Positions 34,001-46,800 of a stretch of 64,000 bases of DNA are shown in pieces. Where the stretch lies: NCBI GenBank assembly GCA_949152475.1, contig OX424562.1:37620157-37684156 (forward strand). The letters run 5' to 3'. Source of the DNA: Terebella lapidaria (lineage: Eukaryota > Annelida > Polychaeta > Terebellida > Terebellidae). Each line of letters starts with the position of its first letter. Position 1 is the stretch's first letter. Both the position numbers and the translations under genes were made by a program. Under the pieces are notes generated by a model. The model was not told where the DNA came from. It saw nothing but the letters and a program-made list of their open reading frames with translations, and did no database searches.

Positions 34001-35890
34001 ATAAATTCTGGCATTTCTGCGCATTTTTTCGTCCATATTCACATCTTGCATCGTGTTTTCCATGAGATACGGTGACCGCCTATTTTCTTTCCAGTTTTAG
34101 GATGCTGAACAGTTACGCTATAACATATATCATTTTGAATCTCTAGATTATGTTGACACGTTTATTTATTTTAAAAAAAACTCTTTGACCCCCTCCACTC
34201 ACTGTTTGTAGCTTACTACGTTAAGACCACAACACACAACAACATCTAGAAAGCTTTTGGCTTCTGATGTACCTGAGAAGGCCCAAACTCCACACCATAT
34301 AGGGCTTCGCTCAATGCCACTTTCCAACATATTCCTAGACTAGATCCACCCATATTGTGTGCATTCTAAATGTTTTTCGCTCATTTACCCAGGTATGCAA
34401 GGCCAAGTGTGGAGCGAGACGATCCGTACGTCCGAGCAACTTCACTACATGGTGTTCCCGAGGCTGCTGACGCTGGCCGAGCGAGCCTGGCACAAGGCCG
34501 ACTGGGAGTCAGTCCAGGATCCAGCACAACGCGACCAACAGCGCACAGAGGACTGGCAGCTCTTCGCTAACGCTCTCGGGCACAAGGAGCTGGCCAGACT
34601 GGACGGGATGGGGATCAAATACGCCCTCTCACCCCCTGGCGCAAGGTTCGTATGTCGTGTCCTCATGCTCAATGTCATACTGTAACGTGGAGATGGTCGC
34701 CAAAATTGGTTCAATACCCGAAGGATTTTTTTCAATTTTTTTCTGCTTTCAATTCACATACCAATTCACATATCTGTAGCCTATTTGTTGGCTTGCGATT
34801 AACGAATGTTGTCTACATTTCGAGCACACTGTGAGATTCCAGACATCATATATAAGTCAATCAATCGGGTTCGTCAGGAATTCATTAAGGACACCATCCA
34901 CGTGCATAGATGCTTTGCTGTGACTATAGGACACCAGCGAATATCAACACCTTTTGAAAAAAATCCAGATAAACTTTTGTCATCATTATAATGATATACC
35001 CTGCATGTATTTTACAGGCAATTAACCAGACTAAAATAGGAGAATATCTATTACGTTAAGCAGAAATACATGAGAGAAATTATGTATTTCTGATTAAGTG
35101 TAGTTTTGCATGGTTTCGCTAATTCGTTTCGGAAAACGAATACCGAGAACACACTGAACGTAGCTCTGTTCTGACTAATGACACTGGCCAGTTACTGTCC
35201 CCGGCAGACTGACGGACGACCACCGTGTGGAGGTCCGGGCTGAGTTCCCAGGACTGAAGGTCCAGTACAGTCAGGACAGCGGGAACACGTGGGCCGACCA
35301 CAGCGATAACATCGTCATGAACCCTGGCAGTCTACAGCTTGCCACCAGGTCAGTCAGTGTCAGCCTGGCACCGACACGCAAACATTCGTGTCAGCCTACT
35401 GGTGTCATGTACCGACTATCCGTCGAGAAATTGTATTGATGTCGATAGAATTGAACCATCATTTGATAGACTGAGATTCAGAGGTTTTGGTGACAAACAA
35501 CTTACTCAATATGTCCTGTTTGATTGTTCGATTGAAGTGTATGTTCATTCGTTTTCATTGCTAATTAAACATGTCGGCCCAAGTAGAATGTGTTGCTCTT
35601 TCTTCTATTACGGTAGAATTAAACAAGTGACAGACGGATTAAAGGGCATTCATTTAGTTGACGAGTTATATTAGAGTGCAGCTTACCCTAGTTGGGCCAA
35701 TAATGTCTGTCGCCAGAACCTTTCTTGGTGTAAATTCTATCCGTGTTGCAGATCCGCGGACGGCGCACGGACGAGCCGACTCAGCTATCTGACCGTGCCC
35801 GAGCCAGTCAGCGCCGGAGAATCCAGTCACATGATACACCGCCTGCCAATCGTAGTCCCCGCCCTCATCCTGGCATCACTGTACAAATGA
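28009..35890 (+). CDS. Beta-hexosaminidase, chitobiase type (GH20), single-unit copy
   Basis: Eleven exons: 28009-28470, 29090-29211, 29735-29858, 29992-30407, 30565-31088, 31178-31297, 31502-31574, 32369-32609, 34393-34645, 35208-35348 and 35752-35890. All are in frame and give 871 residues. The start exon with the signal sequence was not found; the first acceptor is phase 1. Domains: CHB_HEX carbohydrate-binding (about 10-154), GH20b (about 190-290), GH20 catalytic barrel (about 300-770), and an Ig-like CHB_HEX_C domain (about 780-826). Catalytic Asp520-Glu521 lie in FNFGGDEVPEG; RGMHADVARHF, QGQVWSE and YYDHP are also kept. It should release terminal GlcNAc from chitooligosaccharides (EC 3.2.1.52). 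The C-terminus, LPIVVPALILASLYK, is hydrophobic, suggesting a GPI signal or membrane anchor. The intron after 29858 has a GC donor. Confidence 0.9.
29215..29640. repeat. Degenerate tandem repeat of about 33 bp in intron 2
   Basis: The phrase GAGCTACTATTGATTATACA and variants recur ten or more times with uneven spacing. Low complexity, no coding sense. Confidence 0.7.
31620..32064. mobile_element. MITE with inverted repeats of about 70 bp
   Basis: Both ends read AAATGACTCTCCAACCTAGA inward. The arms continue through GGTTGGTAGAGCCACGTGAC and CTGTGGTGAAAATC on the left and their close counterparts on the right. It lies in intron 7 of the single-unit hexosaminidase gene, is 445 bp long and has no coding capacity. 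Confidence 0.8.
33807..34220. mobile_element. TTAA-flanked MITE (copy 1)
   Basis: A 414-bp element with ends CGTAGTCCGCTACAAACA and, reversed, CGTAGTAAGCTACAAACA. TTAA stands on each side (33803-33806 and 34221-34224). It is closely related to 39266-39681. TTAA targets are used by piggyBac-type elements. It lies in intron 8 of the (+) hexosaminidase gene. Confidence 0.85.
35062..35092. repeat. Inverted repeat with CAGAAATACAT arms
   Basis: Exact 11-bp arms CAGAAATACAT and ATGTATTTCTG surround a loop of about 9 bp. The arm sequence is the same as in the palindrome at 15301-15340. Confidence 0.7.
35576..35698. mobile_element. Short hAT-like MITE (copy 1)
   Basis: About 123 bp with ends GGCCCAAGTAG and CTAGTTGGGCC, in the last intron of the (+) hexosaminidase gene. 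The flanks AACATGTC and ATAATGTC could be a decayed 8-bp target duplication. A related copy is at 41447-41574; both contain GACAGACGGATTAAA or a close variant. Confidence 0.65.
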
Positions 35891-36227
35891 TCTGCCACTT
35901 GCATACATGGATGCTCACTTGTGCACTTTTACGTGCGAATATTGATGAGTACACTTGTACCGAGGTCACCAAGTGGATATAAACTCAGATGTGACCATTG
36001 TAAAAACATTTCTTTCTGTACACGTTGAACACCTTGTTTTCGATTCAGCGGTTACTAATATGTGTAAACTATACGATTGCTTATTGATCCAAGCATTACG
36101 TGGGAACGTATTAGTGTGGATGACGTTGACAAAATTGAGTAGGTCTACAAATTTATTTCATAATCTAATAATTTTACGTCGATATGGCGATTATTTCTAT
36201 TTTTTATTGTCAATGGTGGTCTTATCC

Positions 36228-36233
36228 AATAAA
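36228..36233 (+). promoter_or_regulatory. Poly(A) signal AATAAA, (+) hexosaminidase gene
   Basis: AATAAA 338 bp after the stop codon at 35890, the first canonical hexamer noticed in this 3' flank. Assignment is inferred. Confidence 0.5.
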
Positions 36234-36239
36234 GATAAT

Positions 36240-37710
36240 ACATTGTTCTGTACATTTATTTGCAACACATTGAATGGCAAAACTGTTATCTGCTGAATGT
36301 TTTATCAATTTCAACATTGACATGGATATCAAAATGTTGCCTGTCCACACCAATTTTCATGAATAATACACAATGCATTTTTCATAATGAAGACAAATGT
36401 CTTATTCAACAACAAGGCATTCACTTAACATATTTCTTTTAAGTAAAATATGGGAATTTAAAGCACTATATATTGTACTTGTACTGTATTCTTTGCATCA
36501 CTTGACCCTCACTGTGATATGCTGGCTTACACGGGATAACAATCATACGCTCTAGGATATGACTTCTAATTTACTGAGGACTAATAATTTGCGATATATC
36601 CATTATAAGTTGAAATGGATTGGTGACAATAGTACGGGGCCTATAGTTATGGAACGTTTCTGTATGGAAGTACGAATTTCTTATCCACATACCGACACGG
36701 CTTATATCATGATATTTATCACAAGATACCATGTCGTAGGGCCTATGTGTCATGCATTATATTCAAGTCAGTTAAGGAGCAGTGTGATTTACAAAATACA
36801 TAAAAAAAACGTGTTACATTTTTTAATGCATACATTTTAAATTAAGTCAGAACATAATGAAAATTCAAAGAAAAAAATATAATGAAATATTCGTTTGTTA
36901 TTCGACACAAGTAAAGACCAACACATTTATTTATTAGATACATTATTTCTCTGCAAAATTCCTTCGTTTTCCGTCCTGTTTTCGTTAGTTCTCGTGCTGA
37001 TCTAGTCGGAGAAATTAGACTCGATCCACTTCACGACATATATGTGCATTTGGGAATTTTCTATATAGTGGTGAGGCGGATATTCCGTTGAGTCAAAGAT
37101 AAATGGTGCTGTCTTTGCCTCATCCCTCCTATACTAGCATCTAGTTCCTATGATGTACATGTAGTTTCATAAGAAACTGAACATGTCGGAATATGTATGT
37201 AATATCGGTACGACCACGGATGTCAGTCCATGGCACCGTGTGTGACAGAGACAAGACATAAGAATGACATTAGAATCATGAAAATGATAAAAAAAAAGAC
37301 ATACATCAACTCAGTAGCCTTTTGGCTTGTGATTAGGTACTTATGTGCTTGTCATATATCTATTCCATGGGGGTTTGTTTCGGATTTCTAGATTATTTTC
37401 ATAAGTTGTTGGGCAGTTGTATACTAATTCCATCAGGTGTATAGTAGAATCAACTATGTTCACCACACTATCTGCCCCTGATGACGCCAGTGTGTCTTTT
37501 GATAAAGTATTTGGTCGGGCTTTGTTTCTATTGAAAAATGTTGTATTTCACGTTTGTTATTGGAATCATCAAAATTTGGCTGTATCGGTGGTAATAGATT
37601 GATACTTACATAGAGTAAAGACATACATACCGTGACACTACACTAGAAGTAGATGTCAAATACCCCGAGAATTCCAGATCATTGTCATTGAAACTCAATA
37701 AAACTCCATT
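36240..37710. other. Gap between the two convergent hexosaminidase genes
   Basis: AT-rich. No domain-bearing frame and no clear repeat. The frames at 36559-36840 and 37417-37602 show no motif. Confidence 0.4.
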
Positions 37711-37716
37711 GGCCTA

Positions 37717-37722
37717 TTTATT
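37717..37722 (-). promoter_or_regulatory. Poly(A) signal AATAAA, three-unit hexosaminidase gene
   Basis: TTTATT on the plus strand reads AATAAA on the minus strand about 120 bp after the stop at 37844. Assignment is inferred. Confidence 0.5.
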
Positions 37723-37843
37723 TTGAACAAATACATAAGCGTGTACAAAGCTTGAGCATCACCATACCAATTGCAAATGATAAGATGCACCATGGATATC
37801 CCATACTACCGTGTGTTATGGGAGATCTATACGAGATGCACAT

Positions 37844-40800
37844 TCAGAAAAGCAATATTTTTACATGAACATAACCAATGACAACAAACAACCAGAAGTT
37901 CATCGTCAGTGTGGCACTGCCATTGTCAACAGTCGGTAACAACTGGTCGCGATTTGACGTCACAATCGGTCTGGTAGTTTTGACGTCATCCTTCTGTGAC
38001 GTCACAATCATTACAGTTGTTGGAATGATTCGTGCGCGTGTACTGCGTTTTATTGTCGTGCTGGATTTTTCATATGTGAAGGCTTCGTTGGTTGTGATCT
38101 GTTCTTCCACAGTTGAATGGTGCGCATCAGTTGTCGGCTGCTTTTCTGATGCAGTCGTTTTCCTTGGTTTTATTGTTGTAGCCTCTGGACTGGATGTTGT
38201 CTTTCCCCTTGTGGTTGGTTTTGCATAGGTGGTATATTTTTTTGTCGTCATTGATTGCGACGTTGTCGATGTCGCTTTCGTTGTCTGTGTTGTGCTTGGA
38301 ATGGCGGATGTTGTTGCACGTTCGGTTGAGGTTGGCTGCTCGGTGGATGTGGTGTCAGGAAGTGACGTCACAGCAGGTTGTTCTGTAGTGGTTGGTAGCT
38401 CCAGCTCTGTGGTGACGTTGATGACCGCCGCACGGCTCGCTCGTGCTCTGTCTGCTGATCTGTGGAAACAATATTCCAACTTACAGCAGCTGGTGTCTCA
38501 ATGGAACAATCCTCAAATATGTATTGGAAATGTCATTAACAGTAGGACATTGTCGTTATCAGTTAGGTTCATTACTGATTCTTGGCTTAGGGTGTAAGAG
38601 TTATAGTCTGACTAGTAAGAAAAAAACCGACAAAAGAAGCGTAGGCCTACAATGTGACGAGGTGCAGGGAGCCGGCCGGTACTCTAGTACCCTGTGTGTA
38701 GTTACGCCAGGTCTGGCCCGAATCTATGCTGTACTGCACATCCAAACCCGGGTACTCCGTCTTCACCAACAAGAAATTCTGTGGTGTCACTCTGTGAACA
38801 TTCAGCCCAAACACGAGTTCAAATGGAGTCTTTCATACTACATGTTGTTGGTACTACTAATCCGAAACAAACTTTTGATGGAGTCCCCAGGTAAGAAAAA
38901 TGAATGTTGTTTGTAATAGTGTTCACACAATTGGTACTTTTGTGGTGTCAATACAACCTTGCGCCCGGGGGTGAGAGGGCATATTTGACCCCCATCCCGT
39001 CCAATCTTTCCAGCTCTTTGTGTCCGAGAGTGTTAGCAAAGAGTTGCCAGTCCTCTGTGCGCTGTGGGTCTCGCTGTGCTGGGTCCTGGACTGACTCCCA
39101 GTCGGCCTTGTGCCAGGCTCGCTCGGCCAGCGCCAGCAGCCTCGGGTACACCATGTAGTGTAGCTGCTCGGACAGGTGTACAGACTCGCACCACAATTGG
39201 CCCTGGATACCTATAGAGAGTCCATATCACTTGTGGATGATAGTGTATCAAGACTCTTGGTTTAACGTAGTCCGCTACGAACATAGAGGTAATGAAAAGT
39301 CAAAATTTAAAAGTTATATCTTGAATATTATCTCTTCAAAATAACATATTTTATAGAGTAACTGATCAGCATTCTAATACTGAAAAGAAAATAGGGGGTC
39401 ACCGTGCTGGTTTCTTCGACATATTCGATCAAAAATCACTAACTTTTACTAAAATGACTTAATTTATGGTATTTTTTCACATTTGTTTGCCCATATTCAC
39501 ATCTTGCATCTTGTTTTCCAAGAGAACGGATACGGTGACCCCCTATTTTCTTTTCAGTTTTAGGATTCTCAACAGTTTCTCTATAAAATATGTCATTTTG
39601 AAGCTCTAGATTTTGTTAATACAGTCATTTATTTGGAAAAACTCTTTGACGCCCTTCCCTCACTGTTTGGAGCGGACTACCTTAAACTGTTTACTGGAAG
39701 GCAATTGATATCCTCCTTCTATTCTTGGACACTGGGCAATGAGTCATAATAAACCTACCAATGATGTTGTCCACCTTGGTTGGGTCCAGCGGAGTACAGC
39801 CGAAGTCTAAGCAGACACCCATCCGGGTGAGAGGGTTTCCCATCACGGTCTCCTCGATGTTGTTATAGATGTCGTCAGGCATGTAGCCGAAAGACTTTCG
39901 AGCTGGAACCATCCTCGTAGCCCAGTAGAAACCTGCACAAACACGTGATATCTCGTCTTGGAACTTTTGATTGTTCTTACTTTTAAAATAAGACTTCATG
40001 GGCCAGTGCCCCATATACTACTTGGATGGACCTTTGCTGATTGTGAGTTATTTCGATGAGCTGATTTCTCTATCTTCTCGATTCAAGAGCGAGATCAGAT
40101 TTTCAGTTTGTTAATGCTATGACATTCACCTCTTTCCTCGGGGTCAGGCTCGTGAGGGAAGTCGTAGTATAAATGTGTGGCATGAGACAGGATCACCTGA
40201 AACAGCACCGTGTACTGTAAAAAGACTAATTTTGGTGGCTATTGAATTTGGCAGTTGTGATTCCTACGTAATTTGACGAAGATTTAACTTGGCGGTTTCA
40301 AAACTACATATATTTTTAAACATATATCTAGTTAACTTGGCGTTTTGCCCCTACCGCCAAATAAATCGTCCACCAAAATTAGTAGTTTTACAGTATGTGG
40401 TAGAAAATGCAGTGCTGGCCAAATCCTAGCCCGTTAAAGGTTATATGCTGATGGAGCAATCGATGAGTTAATACACTTCCTCAATTCCATTTGATGTTCA
40501 TATCATTAAACTGAAAGTATTGAATCAGATCTCTAACGCCATTCTCTTTACTTTATAGTCCTCGTTAGCGAATACATATGCCATATCGCCGCCTCCCCAC
40601 TCCCACACATTATCCCAGGCGTAGCTGTAGATGTTAGGAGAAGGCAGGACACCCCGAGGGACGATATCAGTGGGTGTCAAGCTGTACCCGTCCTCCCACG
40701 CCGACAGGTCCAGGTCAGCCTCATACGCTATCATCGCCACATTCCGCACAAATGATAACTTGACCTCAGCTGTCGTCATCAAACCTGAAGTAAAACCCAG

Positions 40801-43800
40801 TGGATCTTCTAGTTGTCTTCTACCTCATCAGGGTTACATATGATATAAATTGACGATAAGAACGCAACCACTGAATCATTTGTACAGGACTCGTCACCTT
40901 GACCTAAAATGTCTAGGAGGTATTATGAATTTATGTATGTACAACTATTCCTAACTCAATCATCCATTTATTTATATGTTTTGATATTCATAGGCCTGTC
41001 AATGGTCAATTGCATTGTTGAAGTTAATAAAGGAAACCTTTCTGGCGACAGGCTGGAGAGTTGAGCCACACCCCCTCCGGTACTTCATCCCCGCCAAAAT
41101 TGAAGGTCCTCAGGGGCTGAATGTCCGCGTGCATCAACTAAATCGTGCCATAATCAAATGTATGTAACGGCGGCAGAGCTGGTACAAGATTTTGAAGATA
41201 CCAATAGAAAACCCAATATCTGAAACTGTTTATGCCGTACACCAGATGAAAGAGACAGTGGAAGCTAAGACAAAAAGATAATGATACTAGTAGCTAGGGA
41301 CACTTGAAAAAACGACATTTCTGGCTCGGAACGTATGACAAGGCAGCATTGCCACTTCACATGATAATATATCTAGTTAAGACACTTGAAAAGGATCAAA
41401 TGCTACCCAAGACACTGAAACAATACGTAACTCTCTTTTAATAATCTGCCCATGTAGCGCAGCTTACTATTTCTTCTAAATTCAATTAAGATTAAAAATG
41501 TGTCAGACGGATTAAATATGGTATACATTCAGTGGGTGAGTAGTATTAACAGAGTAAGGTGCGCTACTTGGGCCGAATAATCTTGCTAGTCATGAAATTA
41601 TACTGAGTAGAATGATTAATTCGATACAAACAACTCTGGATATAAGCTGCACTCACTACAACCATTGTGAGTGGATTATTATACCAATGTTAATGATCGG
41701 AAAGTATGAACAATAATCGCGCAACTGCATGTGTTTAGAAAGTGCTGCTGCTGGGTATTCGAGTCGTCTAGCTACTTTACCTGTAAAGCGTTGATGACGT
41801 GTCGGATGAAGTTGTAAGTGCTGTCAACACACGGGTTGATGACGTTGCTGGTGTAGAACTGGGCAGATAGGTACTCGGACGTGTCCAAGGGGTCACTCAG
41901 CAGGTACTCGTAGGCTTTCTGTGGGTCACTGTCTGAGTACCGCCTCATACGAGCCAGCATGGCCTGGATAGCAGCATGAGAGTGTGCAGGCATGTCTACT
42001 TCGGGGATCACCTGAAATCAGAATTTCCCCTTCTCGTTGATTGGTCTGAACTTGCCATAAAATGAACACCCATTGGTGTGGCTTCCATTGACATTCTTGG
42101 ACACTACACAGTTGATTCAGGTTGAAACCACTATGGGATGCCTCACCTGGATGTGTCTGGTTTGGGCAAAGGCCAGAATCTCTCTGTACTCGGCGACTGT
42201 GTAAAAACCTGAGGCAGTGTTGTTGACAGTCGGAGCAGCCCCGAACTGAGGCATGAGGCAGCGGTCATGGGATAGGTCATGACATTGGTGAGCTCCAACC
42301 TGAGTTGAATCATGATATTTACCAATGACATAAGATAAGTAGAACTTTTAAAATAAAATATTCAAAAACTTACAAGTTGAAAAAATAATATCAATGTCAG
42401 AAGTGTTCTTTTCCCTGTGCCACTGAAATCATCTAGGAACAATCACACATCAATGGTCAGACCTCGGTGAGTTCTTCTATGCCGGGGATCTGAAGTCTCC
42501 AGCCCTCGTCGTCAGTCAGGTGCAGGTGCAGCTTGTTGAGTTTGTAAGTTGCCATCACTTCAAGCAGCCGGAGCACGTCCTGCTTGCTGTGGAAGTGTCT
42601 GGCCACGTCGGCGTGCATCCCTCGGTACTGGAAGCGTGGCCAGTCGGTGACGGCTCCGTGAGGCAGCTGTCCAGATGGCTCCCACAGAGACAATAGGGTC
42701 TGCGCTCCGTAAAACCCCCCTGCAGAATTCGTGCCCTTGATGGCGACTGTCTCCGACTCGGTGTCTGACACAAGACTGTAATAGCTAGATTGGGGCTGGT
42801 CAAAGTCCAGGTCCATGGAGATGTATTTGCTGGGAGGCTTCGAGCCTGGATTCACCACTATCGATCCCAGCTTGTCTACAAGGGGAACATGTCTAAGGTG
42901 TTATAACCTGGAAAACTTTAGACATTACTTAGTAAATACTATGTTGGAGATCTTGCTCAAGGAAAGATTGAAGACCAAAGAAGTCGAGTTTCAAATCGCA
43001 AGTGAATAAGCATTTGCTTGGATTCCCCATAATCTGATCTACCTCATTATTCAACTTAAACTATGCAAACAAGAACACAATCTACCAGCCAGATACTGAG
43101 CCTCGTTAGCAAAGAAGCCGATAAGATCAACAACGACCCATTCTGGTCCACCGACGTTCATAGTGCGTTCGAGATCCAGGAGCACCTGCTGAGGTGTGGG
43201 GACCACGTGACCAGAGATAGGACCCAAGTCCTCGTAGTCCCTCGTGTCATAGCGCTGTTCAGCCGTGTAAGGGTTGTACTGGTCGTTCTCATACCGCTTC
43301 CACTTCTCCGGGCTGTCGTACGGACCTGATGCAATCAGACATGTTCGGCATAATAAATCCTAAGGCAGTTTACATTGCTCTGAAGATTGTTCACATTGCT
43401 TTTGATGATTGTGGTTTGACCCCGTTACAGAGGCCAATGATCGAATTAGAGTAGGTTTTTCGAAAGTGACTGAGGGAAATCAATGCGTTTCCCTATTCGA
43501 TATATGCGACTCACCCACAAAGTCAATGTTTTGACTGGCGGTGCTCTGCAGGACCCTTGGCTGGCTGGTGACGTCAGTGACGTACCAGTTGGGCATGTTG
43601 TCACTCCGGGCAATGTTCCAGAATTTACCCAGGATCTCCAGCCTCAGACTGGAGCCAGCCTCGAGTCCCGGGAAAACTGGTGTGGGCTCGATCCTGTGTA
43701 GACAGCCATCCACATGGTACACCCGCAGTCCGCTATCCCCGAGGTCACTGCCTCCATCCAATATGTTCTCAGGGTCTATCAGCCGCACATGGCAAAAATA

Positions 43801-46800
43801 CATTTGCCATGGTGTTAAGCCGTCAGGAATGGGTTCAGACCCTGAATTATCTAAAAAGAGTTCAGAATCATGTGTCTCTCCGTTCGTGCCGAAGTTAGAT
43901 AGCACGTTATATCGAATGACAAGATTTTCTCCCATGTAGTCTATGAGGTCCTGGTCACGTTGCTTCGTTGTCTGTTCCACTGTTACTGGTTGTGGTGATG
44001 TTGTTGTCTGTTTCCTCGTTGTCTGTTTAGTACTCTGAGAAATAGGCTCCTCTGTGCTTGGGATTTCATGCTGTGACGTCACAACAGATTGTTGTGTCGT
44101 GGTTGGCAGCTCAAACTCTGTAGTGACGTTGATCACTGATGCACGACTTTTCCGGAATCCATCTGCCGAGCTGTAGAAACATTAATTCCTCTTAGAAATT
44201 GCAAGTCCTATGTTTTCAAATAATATCAGCAGCTAGGATATTCAAGGGTTCTACTCAAGTTCCACATACAGTGTGACGAGGTGCAGGGGGCCGGCCGGTA
44301 CTCTAGTACCCTGTGTGTAGTTACGCCAGGTCTGGCCCGAATCTATGCTGTACTGCACATCCAAACCCGGGTACTCCGTTTTCACCAACAGGTAGTTTTG
44401 TGGTGTCACTCTGTGAACACTCACCACAATTACAAGTTGTACTGGTGTCTTTCATACTCGAATCAAAGAGTGTAAAATCAATTCTTTGCTCGAATATTGG
44501 TACTCTTGATCCGATACAACCATTTGGTGGTAGTTTATCCTTTATGCAATGACAGCAATCATTATGGAAATTTGTTCAACCTGTCATGTTTATGTTGTCT
44601 GTAATGTTTGTGCCTTTAGTGTGTTTGTTGTGTCAATACTACCTTGCGCCTGGGGGAGAGAGGGCATATTTGATCCCCAACCCGTCCAATCTGGGCAGTT
44701 CTTTGTGTCCGAGAGCATTAGCAAAAAGCTGCCAGTCCTCTTTGCGCTGTGGGTCTCGCTGCTCTGGATCCTGGACTGACTCCCAGTCGGCCTTGTGCCA
44801 GGCTCGCTCGGCCAGCGCCAGCAGCCTCGGGTAAACCATGTAGTGTAGCTGCTCGGACAGGTGTACAGACTCGCACCACAATTGGCCCTGGATACCTATA
44901 GACAGTCAATATCACTTGTGGATACATGGTGTCAAGACTCTTGGTTTAAACTGTTTGCTGAAGGCTCTCCTTCCATTCTAGGACAATGGAAAATAAACCT
45001 ACCAATGATGTTGTCCTCCTTGGTTGGGTCCAGCGGAGTACAGCCGAAGTCTAAGCAGACATCCATCCGGGTGAGAGGGTTTCCCATCACGGTCTCCTCG
45101 ATGTTGTTATAGATGTCGTCGGGCATGTAGCCAAAGGACTTACGAGCTGGAACCATCCTCGTGGCCCAGTAGAAACCTGCACAAACACGTGATATCTTGG
45201 TACTTTCGATTGTTCTTACTTTTACTTGGACAGACTTGCTGCTGTCCAAGTTAACTTGCTGATTTGAAGTTTGTTTTCTCTATATTCTCGATTCAAAAGC
45301 GAGATCAGATTTTTAGCTTGTTAATGCTATGACATTCACCTCTTTCCTCGGGGTCAGGCTCGTGAGGGAAGTCGTAGTATAAATGTGTAGCATGAGACAG
45401 GATCACCTGAAACAGCACCGTGTATGTGGTGGAAATCATGTGTTGTCTAAAGTCAAGCCTGTTAAAAGTTCTAGGCTGATGGAGCAATCGATAAGATAAT
45501 GTACTTCCTCAATTCCATTTGATATGACTACAATTCACATCTATTAAATCATATCTATTACCCCATTCCATTTACCTTATAGTCCTCATTGGCAAATACA
45601 TATGCCATATCGCCGCCTCCCCACTCCCAAACATTATCCCAGGCGTAGCTGTAGATGTTAGGAGAAGGCAGGACACCCCGAGGAACGATATCAGTGGGTG
45701 TCAAGCTGTACCCGTCCTCCCACGCCGACAGGTCCAGGTCAGCCTCATACGCTATCATCGCCACATTCCGCACAAATGATAACTTGACCTCAGCTGTCGT
45801 CATCAGACCTGGAGTAAAACCCAAGGGATCTTCTAGATGCTTTCTACCTCCTTCCGGTTACATACGATATAAACTGACGATAACAAAGCAACCACTGATT
45901 CATTTGTACATCTCCTAACTATGGTTGACTCATTCGTCAATTTATTTAAATATTTTTAGATTCATAGGCCTGTCAATGGCCAATTGCATTGTTGAAGTTA
46001 GAAGGAAACCTTTCTGTTGACAGGCTGGAGACTGGAGCCACACCCCTTCCGGGACTTCATCCCCGCCGAAATTGAAGGTCTTCAGGGGCTGAATGTCCGC
46101 GTGCATCAACTAAATCGTGCCATAATCAAATGTGTGTAACGGCGGCAGAGCTGGTACAAGATTTTGACGGTGAAAATAGAAAATCCTATATCGGCCTCAT
46201 TGAATGCAGACAGTGTGCAAATAAAACTGTACTGCTGTACACCAAATGAAAAGGACAGTGGAAGCTGGGACAAAAAGCAAATGATAGCTAGCACCACTTG
46301 ACAAAATGAATAATCTTACTAGTCATGAAATTCAAATCAAAAGGGTTTATCCGATACAAACAACTCTGGATACGACCTCCATTTAATACATTCATCATAC
46401 CAATGATAATATTCCGATAACACAACAGTATACCACGTAGACACACAGACAGTACTGCTAGGTATTCGGGTCGTTTACTCTACCTGTAAAGCGTTGATGA
46501 CGTGTCGGATGAAGTTGTAAGTGCTGTCAACACATGGGTTGATGACGTTACTGGTGTAGAACTGGGCAGATAGGTACTCGGACGTGTCCAAGGGGTCACT
46601 CAGCAGGTACTCGTAGGCTTTCTGTGGGTCACTGTCTGAGTACCGCCTCATGCGAGCCAGCATGGCCTGGATAGCAGCATGAGAGTGTGCAGGCATGTCT
46701 ATCTCCGGGATCACCTGAAATCAGAATTTCCCCATCTCGTTGATTGGTCTGAACTTTTCATAAAATGAACACCCATTGGTGTGGCTTCCTTTGACATTCA

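Larger units (their letters stand above)
38651..44170 (-). other. Unit 3 of the three-unit hexosaminidase, with linker exon
   Basis: Exons 44170-43515 (linker, 656 bp), 43325-43086, 42875-42463, 42299-42147, 42011-41781, 41137-41038, 40784-40552, 40196-40130, 39932-39759, 39210-38958 and 38791-38651. Exon lengths equal those of units 1 and 2. Two introns are enlarged by MITEs (39266-39681 and 41447-41574). The exon ending at 40552 closes with AAA before its donor, where the sister units have AAG. Catalytic Asp-Glu is intact. The 141-bp exon joins the Thr-rich terminal exon in phase 2. Confidence 0.85.
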
